From Apostichopus japonicus (lineage: Eukaryota > Echinodermata > Holothuroidea > Aspidochirotida > Stichopodidae), in assembly GCF_037975245.1 (NCBI RefSeq), contig NC_092565.1, positions 2,863,499 to 2,927,498 of the forward strand: a stretch of DNA of 64,000 nt, read 5' to 3'. Numbering within the stretch: position 1 is the first letter of the stretch; every line of letters starts with the position of its first letter. The position numbers and the translations under genes are program-made. Positions 10,501-23,000 of this stretch are shown piece by piece. The notes beneath the pieces are model-generated. The model was not told where the DNA came from. It worked only from the letters and a program-made list of their open reading frames with translations, and ran no database searches.

Positions 10501-13500
10501 GTAGTGACCACTGAGAGTAAGGCCTATACGGTATGCAATATGCACTAAAGAAAAACACTAGATATCGCCAACTGAAACAATACATCGGTTCTCGCAGGAA
10601 TGAGCAGATGAGATAAGAACACATGTATTCCCCACAGCTTTATAAACTATATTTAATAGACCTGTTGTAGCAATTTGCCCTCTAGTGTGGTCTCACAAAG
10701 TTATTTTTTGCAAAATAGTTCGTATTTATAGGCAAACTTTAATGAAACAATATTTTCAGCGTTTTGGAAATCTCCGACTGAAAATGCTAGCCACAAAAGT
10801 GAAGCAAACGTACGGTTTATCATTAAATGTGATAAATTTTTCTATCCAAAAAGAAGGGATGAACTTTTTCAACTCTCCCCCCCCCCCCTCCAACGAATCT
10901 TCCCCCTGAATATTGATTGACGAGTACTTTACTAAACTTAGTCCTGGTAAAAGTCCCTTCTTGGAACCCCCTCCACCGCCCGCTCCACTTTGTAATTCTT
11001 AGGCCGTAATAATTTTGTTCCCTACCAATATGGAATTGGAGAGGGATACTGACTTGCTTACATAACAAGCCTTGTATATTGACCGCGTCACGTAATCCAG
11101 TAGGTATGCACTCTACCTCCCATACACATACACTCACGCATCAACACGCGTCAAACCTATAGCCAAGTACATAGCTGTATTTTTTATATATATGTATGCC
11201 ATGCTTGGTTACATCATTGCCAATTCCAGTATATGCAGTTCTAAACTACCATGGCTTCTCCAATCAGATTTGATTATAATTTAAATGAAAATGACATCTT
11301 ATCGTAATTTCTCTTCTACATAATAAATCGATGTTTTGTTTTATATTAACCAAAGACCTTGAAGAAAGACCATATCTCCGAGGGTGACCACAATATGATT
11401 GTTTTAATGGGCCACAAGCTGAGGGCAAAGTTGCCAAGGAAAGCGGAGACGGCAAGTGGTTTAAATGATAGCCGACTATTCATTACTGTTACCATGACAA
11501 CCCACGATTAAAGTAGGACATGTGTTCTTTAATACTGACCAAAAGAACAAAGGATTTATGTAACGGCATAATAGACCTATACTTTTACTTAAAACCTGGA
11601 AATAAATTATTTAAATTGTTTCTGTTTTTTTTTCCAGATATTAGGCCTACATAGAATACGCCCTTGTAGAGTGGACATGCACACAAACACATCGTCTCTA
11701 TGCATGATCTTTGGGCCGCTACAAAAGATGCGATCGTGGTCGACTGATCGAAACAAACTGAAGTGCAGTTTATTTCAGTTTCTTTAATCAAGTAGTAAAT
11801 AGTGTATTTTCGTCTTCACACTTTCATTGTCGGCATGAATCTCATTGTTTTGTCCCGATTCTGTTTCAAACTACAGATTCGCCTACATATTATAAATACC
11901 AAACTACACATTTTCACATCTGCTCAATTATAGCAATACAAACCCCAAATTATTAGTTGCGAGTCCATTCGAGTAGAAATAGTACTACACTAAACCGCCG
12001 TGTGAATGTCTGCCGATGATACGGCTACAAATTTCTTCGAAATGGCGAAAGGCCAACTTAAGGTAGAAACACATACTGTTATATATTTACGTACATCGGA
12101 TTAAAATCCGGGCATAAAGACGAAAAATTGTTTTCGAATGCATTTCATTTCTTGGCAAAATATCGCTTTGAAAGATAACCCAGTTTTCTTAAGAAACCAG
12201 CATTCTCGCAGCGGTGATTTTAAGCTCCTAAAACATGAATCATTGTGTGGCCCGAGCATTGCACTTTAATCAAGTACGAGCATTGCGTGACCTCATGTCA
12301 AATTTTATCATGTCTTGGCAATTTTATTACTCATCATTAAATTAAAAGTGACCTTTAATTCTTTTGAAAGAAACAAGACATCCGTGAATAACGTCACATC
12401 GCTTCGATAACGGGCGATAAACTTTAGCTAACGAGATTGCGGAATTCAGAAGGCGGCGGGATACACAGTTTTTATCATTGTCCCTTGTCATGTTATACAG
12501 ATTCTGTTATACCAGGGAGCTGCCATCTGAATGTCTGGGTAAATTTGTTAAGGCCGTCATTGCATTGTCGTACAACCTACTGCAGTCTGCATTTGAATCA
12601 ATCCCAGGTACGTAATATATTTCACACAAGAAAAAATTAAAAATGTAAATTGTTAGCAAAACTAGTACTTGTGTATGTGCTTAAAAAGCTACACAAGTGC
12701 CAGCATTTGGCATCTGAGCACCTTCAAATATCGAACAATATCTCACCCCCTCCCTCTTAGACCCCTCCCCCAGGACGGCGATCAGTATACCCGGCACTCA
12801 GGAAATCCTGGGCAAATCCATGCATATGCATTTTCTCTCAGATATATTTTGGTTTAACCTAAACTTGAACGAGACTATAGTAACATTGTACCATCCTTGG
12901 TTGTATAAAATCCTGATAAACATTGAAAAGTTGCAGATTGTTCCTCTTCTTCAGTTTATTTCACCACTTCTAGGCCTTCTTCATATAGTATTCTTTACAA
13001 CTGAAGACTTTGTTTACAAATAAATTCAACTTTATGTTGTTGATTTGATATCACGAAGGATCAAAGGCCGATCAATGTTGTGACGTCACATCCTGTTATT
13101 TTGTGACACCCACGAAGTCAATCACCAGTAAACATAATTCAGAGGAGTGTATAGTTTTATTTCAATCAGATAATTCGTTTAAAGGCATCACGTGTCCTCT
13201 TTATCAAAGAAGCGTTTGCGTTAAATTCGCCACATAGGGCCTTCATTAATGTGGTGATGCGATACCAGTCAAAGAAACAACAAACGTGAAATGTTATCTG
13301 TTCTTTTAATCTATAATTCATTTCATGAATGGTCAGTGAAATTGCGATGTCATAAACTTATAAGGTCTGCAAACAAAAGAGAGTTCATTAACATATAAGT
13401 TTTTGGCACAGAGCTTTTCGAATATTGAATGAAACGGCCTTCTTTGTAATTACTGGTTTGAGAGTCAATGGTTGTAATCACATGCATAGGTCTCGTATTT

Positions 13501-13690
13501 ATAAATACCAGTGAATTTTAAAATTTGCTTGTTCAGTAGGACCCGAGAAGCGTTACCACGCTATCATAGATGTGACGTCACTATATAACCCACCTCAAAA
13601 CTCGAGTAGCCATCAACCACCAAAGCTCTGTGATATCTCCTTGTTGAAATATTTATTATTTTAACTAATCTGAGATATTCTAGTAGTCTG
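10501..13690. other. intergenic, nothing recognised
   Basis: Several small open frames (for example 10823-11137 minus and 12437-12857 plus) lack family motifs and paired splice sites. TTAGACCCCTCCCCCAGG at 12758-12775 is a MITE-like fragment also seen near 454-470 and 57072-57090. Confidence 0.5.
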
Positions 13691-13702
13691 ATCATATATA
13701 GT

Positions 13703-15652
13703 CAGGCGCGTATCCAGGGGGGCGTTGGGGGCGCGCTCCCCCCCCCCCCGGGTAAGAAAGAGAGGAGAGAAAAAAAAGAGAAGAAAAAAGGGAAAAAAGA
13801 GGGGGAAAAGAGGAGGAAGGAGAGGAAGGAAGGGAAAAGAAAGAGAAAAAAAAGGAGAAAAGGACGCACCCACCACTTCTTGAGATTGTTCCCATATGCA
13901 TGAAAACGCGCGCCCACAGCCCTACGGCCCCACCCCTCTCATCGCTTCCCAATGAGTTACGAAACTTAATTAATGACCTTCACCAGTAGTACCAAGACCT
14001 CTTGACAAAATCCGGCAACACACCACTTCATCGATAACAAGTGATTGGGTTGCGTATTAGTGACGTCTAGAGGTCGTGCACTGACCTACATGGAGTGTGA
14101 CCACCCCCGACTTTGCAATTTCCCAAGATCAGGCCCCGAGAAAATCCAAAGGGCACTGTACTGTATATGGACATTTAGCAATATCTAGCGATATCTAGGG
14201 ATGAAAATCCCAATATCTTCCCTAAACTGAAGGCAGATAGAGAATCGAAGCCTTCAGTGTGTAATTAACTTGAAACTGTGCGTCTTTCGAAATGAAAAGA
14301 ATGTGGGGCGCAACTCCTATGGGCCCTATGCTTAGGTTTGATAACTGTATTTGTACAGTAGTCTCCATTATACTCCATACAGTATGGGGGGTGCACTTGC
14401 CCACCCCTGGAAAATTTTTTAAAAAGTTAAGCATTTGACATTTCAATGATTTCCCTCAACCAACAGTTCTCTAGTTATGTTCATTGCATACTGACCCATA
14501 ATGCATTACTGAAATTTTTGAAAGTCAAAATCCTCAGTAAGACATGAGATCTCAAAATAACCGATGTGTAAATGCAACTTGAACGGGAAGTGTCTTTTCC
14601 GACGATCTAGGAGTATATTTTGGCAAAAAAAAAATCGTCGTACGCTCCGCGCCAACCGATGGTGGCGCTCCGATTAGATAGTATCAAGTAGTGTGTTACA
14701 CCTATATGACCTACTGACCCACCCCCCCCCTTGTACTACGTTTCTGCGGACGCCCTTGCTAGGCCTCCTGGTAGGGGGCCCCTTTGGGCCAGGAGCCCCC
14801 CCCCCCCAAGGCTCATAGTTACGCCACTGGTGGAGCATTGCACAATAAACAGATAATAGTTATTTATTTCAGTCTCATTTCAATTATTCGAATATTTAAA
14901 GCAAACTGCAGATATCACATCATATCAGTGAGCATGAAAATGGCGTTCCGGGGACAACAGCCTCAAAACTGTAGATGTGCGTAGTGTTCGGTTCCGGTCC
15001 GGAAATATCTGGTATATTTTAATTTCCTTCAACGAAGTTTTATAGTATTAGTAGCCGTTAAGAGAGGTTTAATATTTGTACACCAATAAATTAACTGTGT
15101 CTGAATTTTCGAAAATTCCCTGACCACCATTCTTCATCATACTTCCCGGCCTCTACTCGTGCAATTTTGACCGGTCTGTTAGGGGTTGAAGGAGGTTTTT
15201 CTATATTGGTGTCAATAGATGAAATGTTGTGCAACATTATGGGTAATTTTTGAAGTGAATTTATTCACGAGAATTGTGAATTTTCAAATTCTGAACAAAT
15301 AATGGGCTTAAAACCTTGAAAAATGGTGCTTACGGGTATTGTGGGCCGCGACGTAGAATCACCTACAAAAAGCAATGATCCACAGGAGATGCAATGAGGT
15401 CGAACAGGATGTGTGACTGGTGACAATCTTCAAAAAGGTTATGGAAGAAAAAACAACTGTTGGGAAATTCTTGGTTCTCAGGCAAAAGTGTACATTTGGT
15501 TGGTCATTTCAAGCCCGAGAAGTGCCATTTCCGGTGATCTGGGGGGTATCAAAACCCGAAATTTTCTTGTACGCTGCGCGCCAACCGATGGTGGAGCTCC
15601 GCTTAGATAGTAATTCGCGCCCCCGGGTTAGAAAATCCTGGATACGCCCCTG
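13703..15652. mobile_element. TIR element with CAGG-GCGTATCCAGG ends, about 1.95 kb
   Basis: Left end CAGGCGCGTATCCAGG, right end (reversed) CAGGGGCGTATCCAGG. TATAGT abuts both ends (13697-13702 and 15653-15658). Such CAGGGGCG-ATCCAGG termini are common in hAT MITEs, but an 8-bp duplication is not clear here. A block around GCGCCAACCGATGGTGG is present twice (14648-14664 and 15577-15593) in the same orientation, so one element may have inserted in, or recombined with, a related one. No coding sequence. Confidence 0.6.
13748..13864 (+). repeat. long purine (A/G) tract
   Basis: Nearly pure A/G for about 117 bases on the plus strand, directly inside the left end of the 13703-15652 element. The three overlapping minus-strand frames rich in Phe, Ser and Leu here are only the translation of this tract. 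Confidence 0.95.
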
Positions 15653-15659
15653 TATAGTG

Positions 15660-18090
15660 ACATTCAACTACAACATATATGTTGACAACTCATACTAACT
15701 TCACTGTTTAGGACACTCATATAAGCCCATGAGCTTACAGTTCGAGACATGAAGGGAAAGGGTTTGAGTGACGTAATAAGATCTAATGTAATTGAGTTAT
15801 ATAGCTCGGATTATGAGACCGAGTCCAAGTTTCTATACGTATCTGAAAAGCACTCACATCTGAAAGTACTGACGAACGTATTCATGTTATGAAAGATTGG
15901 TACACATTATAACGCAAGCCAAAGAAATCTTATCTCTTTTTTTTCTGTGTGCGGGCTTTTCTTGACTTCACATATTTTGTATATGCATGTATAGTGTTCA
16001 TGGTCGTGGTGATGGGGGGGGGGGGTGGGGAGGGGGAGAGGGGCATATGCGAGATGGCATGTAGGGTTCTGATTTGCCTCGACATCGGCCTGACTTGCAT
16101 TCCTTTTAAGTCGTCTCGGAATCATAATAGTATAGTTGGATTTGGATCTGACTCAATAACTTAGCTCTGAATTCTTCGGGTATATGGATTATTTTTCATA
16201 GATTCGTTCTTTGCAAGATATGCGTAGGCCCTACAGTTTAATAGGCTTTCAGTTAATATTTTCGGAAAGAAATTATATCAAAGACTTCTGTTGACTCGAA
16301 GACCTTTACAAATTCTGGTTGACAATTCATGAGACAAACACAAAAGGTGCCAGGTACGTTCTGTTCAAAAAAGAAAAACAGGGCAGTTTCACAGCGTGGG
16401 TGATCTTGTGTGGAGGCTCAACGTTTTGAAACATAAGGTGCGTAAGTGCGTAGCCAGAGGTTGTGGTGGGTTCACGACAAGCAAACCAATTTCGCTTGCT
16501 CCAAAAGTGACATTGCCTGGCATACCCGCCAGAAAATTCAGTTATCAAACAGAACCAGTGTTCGTACTTCTTGCGCAATTTGCTTCTCAAAATCCCTGTA
16601 GGAAGCCATTTAATTAATGTCCTTTACTTTTTATGGCCAACAAGTACATACCACGTTGTTCAATCTCAAAATACAATGTTACCGTAATAGTACTTCTGAA
16701 AACTGGATGCCACGAAAGAAGCCTTAGGCCCCAATGCACCGTACAGGATTACTTTTTGTGTACGTCTTAATTTCTCAGAACAGCGAAACCGTTTGACACA
16801 CATTTACTAAAACGTATTGAGACAGAGTTGTTTTTAATGCTGTAAAGTTCAGTCTCAACATGCGCATATTAATTTACTTGACATGTGTTATGCTCTTCAT
16901 GCCCGTATTATAGTTACATTGCCCTATACATGAAACATAACCTATACATATACAGTATATACCGGTGATCACATGCGGCGACGTTAACAGTTACAATTTT
17001 ATTACCCCTCTGCTTAATCGCCATCGAAGATTTATTTGATGAAGGATTGTAAAGGAATAAATAGCTGCAAAATTACTCGACAAATGATATCAGATTATCT
17101 GAAGATGCTGCTGGAAGGCGGAGGATAAGCTCCTCTTATCAGTAGAAATGTTTTGAAATGTAAGCGATAACTACATCAATTATGTCGTCTGTCATTTTCC
17201 TGCCGTGTGCAGCTGTATGCTTGCGGGGCGGTTGTCTCCCGTACAGAGAAACTATTGAATAACTTCAAAACTGAACTACTTTCATTTAAAGCGAAAGAGA
17301 TCGTGTTTGATTGACTTCGCAGGGCTCATGTTGGTATACAGTGCGGCGTCAAGAGATAGGTGGGCCCCGGGGAAATTCGGTACGTCACTGACACCCCCCC
17401 CCACCCTTTCTCGAAGTCGTAAGTATGAAGATGAGAGTGAATTATTATTATCCCATATTTTCTCGAATCCCCGAATGGACGCCGTCGGGACTGTAGTCCA
17501 CCTGACCCCTCTTTCGGTATACAAAGCGCGCCCACAAGACCGACATTTAAATTACTCTGCAGGCATTATCTAGAAAGGGACGCTACTGGCATTTTGATCA
17601 ACTCTTTTCTCTCTTTCGCTAATGCTTCCGTAGGAACGATGACGGTCTCGAAATAAATAACACATTGTGTACATAATTGTGTAATTGATTACTAATGACG
17701 TCCCAATATGAAAGGAGGGTAGAAAACATGCGCATGCTCATATTGCAATTCTCACAAAGACGGCGAAAGTTCCAACCATGTGCTACGTGTTTGACAAAAA
17801 AAAAAATATGAACACTTCAAAGAGAAATATATGATGTGACCCAGTCTGTGGATTATGCTGAGGCCAACATAACATTCACTTAACTGTGTAACCCTCGGAC
17901 ACAAAAAGAAAGAAAGAAAAGACAGAGGATCAGTTATTATATGTTGGAAAAATTCCACGACCGTTAGTCTGTAAGTATATGGCGCCATAATTCACAGTTA
18001 CACTTTAAGCAACAAGTGACATTTAGGCATGACATAATTATAAAGATACAACTCTCTGTGCTAGGGGCGACAAACTCTCAGCTGTTAACG
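15660..18090. other. intergenic, nothing recognised
   Basis: No supported gene. A G-run at 16014-16025, a C-run at 17394-17402 and a T18 run at 18103-18120 just beyond this stretch are the only notable simple repeats. The overlapping plus and minus frames at 17282-17573 cross the C-run and show no family motif. Confidence 0.5.
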
Positions 18091-18368
18091 AAGACAACAC
18101 CATTTTTTTTTTTTTTTTTTAAAAGAACATGAAACACACAAAATGATCTCCCCTTGACTTTGTCGGGTCGGATTTATGAATAAGTTCGAAATAATTGAGG
18201 AGGGCGTGTGTACAACTTGTGAGCAGTAAGACGTCGAAATATATAAAGGATCCTTGCCAGCGATTACTTTAGAATTGAAGAAACACAGTAACAGACATGA
18301 AAAATATAATTTACAGCACTGACATTTTCTTTTGTGTCAACATAAAGGTGTGTCGAAATTTGGATGGA

Positions 18369-19440
18369 ACATTAATGTTTTGAATGTATCACATATATGG
18401 GTGTATGATCAATAACATGGGCATAGCGTATGGTTAGACTTTTGTCAATATGTTGTCTCGATTGCTGCATTACTATGATATGCATGCTTCAGTAGTTTAA
18501 GATGTTAAGATGTCAATATAACATTAATGTTTTTAACGTATCACATATACGGGTGTATGATCATTAACATGCGCATAGAGTATGGTTAGACTTTTGTCAA
18601 TATATTGTCTCGATTGCTGCATCACTACGATATGCATGCTTCAGTAGTTTAAGATGTTAAGATGTCAATGTAACATTAATGTTTTTAATGTATCACATAT
18701 ACGGGTGTATGATCATTAACATGCGCATAGAGTATGGTTAGACATTTGTCAATATGTTGTCTCGATTGCTGCATTACTACAATATGTATGCTTCAGTTAG
18801 TTTAAGATGTTAAGATGTCAATGTAACATTAATGTTTTTAATGTATCACATATACGGGTGTATGATCATTAACATGCGCATAGAGTATGGTTAGACTTTT
18901 GTCAATATATTGTCTCGATTGCTGCATTACTACAATATGTATGCTTCAGTAGTTTAAGATGTTAAGATGTCAATGTAACATTAATGTTTTTAATGTATCA
19001 CATATACGGGTGTATGATCATTAACATGCGCATAGAGTATGGTTAGACTTTTGTCAATAAGTTGTCTCAATTGCTGCATTACTACAATATGTATGCTTCA
19101 GTAGTTTAAGATGTTAAGATGTCAATGTAACATTTATGTTTTTAATGTATCACATATACGGGTGTATGATCATTAACATGCGCATAGAGTATGGTTAGAC
19201 TTTTGTCAATATGCTGTCTCGATTGCTGCATTACTACAATATGTATGCTTCAGTAGTTTAAGATGTTAAGATGTCAATGTAACATTAATGTTTTTAATGT
19301 ATCACATATACGGGTGTATGATCATTAACATGCGCATAGAGTATGGTTAGACTTTTGTCAATATATTGTCTCGATTGCTGCATTACTACAATATGTATGT
19401 TTCAGTTAGTTTAAGAAGCTAAGATGTCAATGTAACATTA
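18369..19440 (+). repeat. 152-bp satellite-like tandem array, about 7 copies
   Basis: The landmark GATGTTAAGATGTCAAT recurs at 18501, 18653, 18806, 18958, 19110 and 19262, with a degenerate last copy at 19415; spacing is 152-153 bp. The first copy (from about 18369) is the most diverged and internal copies are almost identical, as expected for recent unequal exchange. It ends about 560 bp 3' of the ZCCHC4 stop. No coding potential. Confidence 0.95.
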
Positions 19441-20000
19441 TATGATTTATATTAATGGCTTCTTTATCCATTATTTTTATGTAATGAAGATTTTATCACA
19501 ATATAGTAAAGAGTTGGAAGATGATGCCTTCAAATAATAGACATAAGAAATGACTTATATTTGCTGGTGTCAGTAGTGGGATAGATGAATGGAACTATTT
19601 ATTTTACATTGCCTTCCATTTCAACATTACTCAGAGATTGTGATAATCACATGTCAGAGGTCCAATAATATCACATACACATTACTGGCTGAGTATTAAA
19701 GAAGTTTTCAGATTCCAGCTTCCATGCAGATTTGTACATTTTCTCTATTCATAAGATAAGGTCCATAACCTTATTTTAAGATACTCCTCAGTCTCTACAT
19801 CCGTAAGCAATCTTTGAAACATTCTTGCTTGGATTGATCTTACATTCTTCCTCCCATCAGCATACATTGCTAAATCTCCTGTTATGTTGATTTAATCATT
19901 TCATACATCTGTATGAATATTCAGTAACATAAATCATGTAATCAACATGTAAAGGGTAAATTCCATTGTATCTTGATTTAAATTCATTATCAATCATTTT

Positions 20001-23000
20001 TTAAGTGGTGATGCTAATTGTTGATCTCAAGCCTCTTAATCTCCGCCTACTGACGTATTCCCTGATGTAATCCTGGTATAAACCTCTGCGTAAGTGTTTG
20101 GAATAAGATCTCTTCTCGAGCTTTCTGCTTCCGAGAATGAATCTATTCTTTGAGTGTCTTTTTCTCTCTAAATTTTCATCTGTTTCGTTCGGTTGACCTT
20201 CCTCTCCTGACAAATTCTTCTCCTCTCTACTATGTAGAATATTAGGCTTGTCTGTTGTTCTGAAAAGAAATGAGAAGAAAAGTCACAAAACAATTCTTTA
20301 GTAAACTCATTATTAATTGCAGGGTAAACTTGCTCCTGACTGGGCTGACTCTGAAACCCAGTGATGCAAATATTAGTAGTAAGTGGTCCTAAGCTGAGAA
20401 ATACTATTGGAAGCTGTTTCATGCCAAACGCAGAAAGCATACATTCTTCATCGATTGATAATCTGATATGTTTTTACATTAAAAGCAAATGTTAACATGT
20501 TTATGCATTAATACTTTGTCCAAAAAAACGAACATTTTTCTCTTTAAGCCAGTACTATTTTTATTATTATTATTATTATTTTCTTTGTTGCATCTGTACT
20601 TTTGTATCTGACAAGGGTTAAATCAACCATTTCTTTCTCTTCAAAATCCTGATATTAACAGTTCCCATGATGGAACAATAGAACAATATTTATGTCGTTG
20701 TAAAAGCCACACATAGAGAACCCAGGTGACCAACAAACGTAACGTTAGTAAATTCAAACATACCTTACATTTGAGATGATATTCAAATTCTTCATCAGAA
20801 CATTTCCTTCCAAACCATATTTTGAGAATACATCTTCCTTTTCTACATTCATCTTCATGTTGATATTATCCCTACTATAAGCACTACTTTATCTGTTTCG
20901 TACATTTGTCAATATCCTGAGACATTATGCTTACACTCAGTACCACATCTCTCCTTTCTTGTGTACAGGCCATTTTGTTAATTAAAGATTTACTATTTGG
21001 TTCATTTTTAATAACGTTTCGTTATAGGCCTGCCATATCGCTATACCTTCCATCATGATATGCTAGTCTTTGGTAGTGTGCTTTTATTACTGCAAGCTCA
21101 GTCAAAGCATCAACATAGATAAAGTAAATCAATAATACGTAAGGACAATCAGTAATATCTTCCACTTGACCGAATCCCTAAGCCTGCCGCCGTTCGCTAC
21201 GCACTTTATGAAAACTAAAAATTATTCAAACGCATGATGGTGAGGTATTAATGCCAGTGTAAACCATCAAGACATGCTATCCACACCATGCTTATTATCC
21301 AGTCATTCACATATAAAATAAACTATGACGCAGATGCTAAGCTTAGAGTTCTTTGAAGGGTTTTAATGCCAAATAAACACTTCTGACAGGTGCAAACTCT
21401 GGCGTTTACTATCTACTGAGAGCAGGATAAGACAGTCATGGCAAAATAACATCAGGCTTTTACTTAGAGACATATTAACATGTAAATAAGCAGCTACATG
21501 ATAATATGTTGACCATGGGCATTCTCAACCAACCCGTTAAAAGCTGTCAATATAAGCAGCTGGTGAAAAGGCCATGGGAGGTCCATGTAAACTACGTACC
21601 GAGGAAAAACAATGAATCATTTTGGAAATGCAACTGGCAGTTAAAAATCGGAAGGTTGGAAAATTCAAAATAGATATTCGGAGAGTATAAATTCTTGAAA
21701 AGGACAATAATAGTAAATAACGAGATTTAAGGAATGATTCACAAATCATTCTGAGGTTATTACTATTAGGATGTCACAGCATTACTGGAGAAACAATCAG
21801 TATAGTTAAGGTAATTAAGGCAGTAATTAAGGAAGTATTGTCTTGCTCATCTAACGATCAAGTAATCTCATTTGTTGTTCAGTGTAAGGAGAAATACTTA
21901 AAAGTTTTTCTTTCTGTTTTTTGTTTGTCTCAATTTTATTGATTCCAGTTTTTTGCAAAAGTGTACACCTGAATTGAAAAGTCTTGTGTTGAGGGCACTC
22001 TCTTCTTTTATGACTTGAATCTCCACAAAGATGGCAGCCTGCTAAAACTCGATTGCAATTATGAGAAGGGAGTTCACATCTCTTGCAGAGAGCACAGTGA
22101 GTGTAGGCTGAAAAAAGAAATGCTTGGTAACAGTTAAATTGCCCCTTTATAGTAATATTTCTATCAACATTCTCTCAATTTTACATTTTAACCTAAAAGA
22201 GCTGCAGTTACCGGTATTAGCATTTGTACCTAAGAATATGTCACATGTTCTTTATGGAAAGCTCATTTGACAAATTTTCAGCCTGCTACAACTAGTTAAA
22301 AATTTCAAAGAGTACTTTCTGAGATGTACAGTAGTTTTGAGCATGACTAGCAATACTTGCCTTCATGACCTATTTGGAGGCATAAATGATGACCTTAACA
22401 GATTGGAAACTCTTCCTTGACCCACAAAACTGGATGAGTACGATATTAAATATCATAGGAAACTGTCCTTTTGTAACAAGAATGCAATAACTTGTATGTA
22501 GGCGAAAGTATTAGCCTGAAGCTGCAATTGGAGGGTTAGTTTATACTCTTTCCAGAGAAAGAAACAAAAACACTTCAATGATCCAGCTACTAATAACCTT
22601 TAACATACAAAGTCACAGAGCAGAGAAGGAAGGATATTAAGTGAATGTGTCTTTTCTTAATGCATGTCATAACTTGGTAAGAGTTAATTCCTTTCATAAA
22701 AACTAAACTCAATATAATATGGGAAACTAATTGCAGCTAAACTACATTATGAAGAGAATGGATTACTACATTAGGAATAACAGAGTAGAAACTAAAGGCA
22801 ATTTACATATTTTTACCCCATCGTATTATGGTAGTAAGATGAATTATTATTAAATGGAATGTCTCAGAACAAACAAAAAATACCAAATTACATCAGTTTA
22901 AAATAAGTAAAACATTGACGAAAGAAAATGCCAACTTTTGTCTGTAAGGGAAAACCCTAGATGGTTTTGATCTAAGGTAAGCATTACTAAGTAATTGTAT

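Noticed and set aside
13661-13952. Three overlapping minus-strand frames rich in Phe, Ser and Leu
   Set aside because: They are the complement of a purine tract in a transposon end, open in all frames by composition.
20168-20440. A separate 90-codon minus-strand gene
   Set aside because: It is the wrong frame over the ZCCHC4 last exon and its upstream intron; the phase-compatible frame is 20259-20001.
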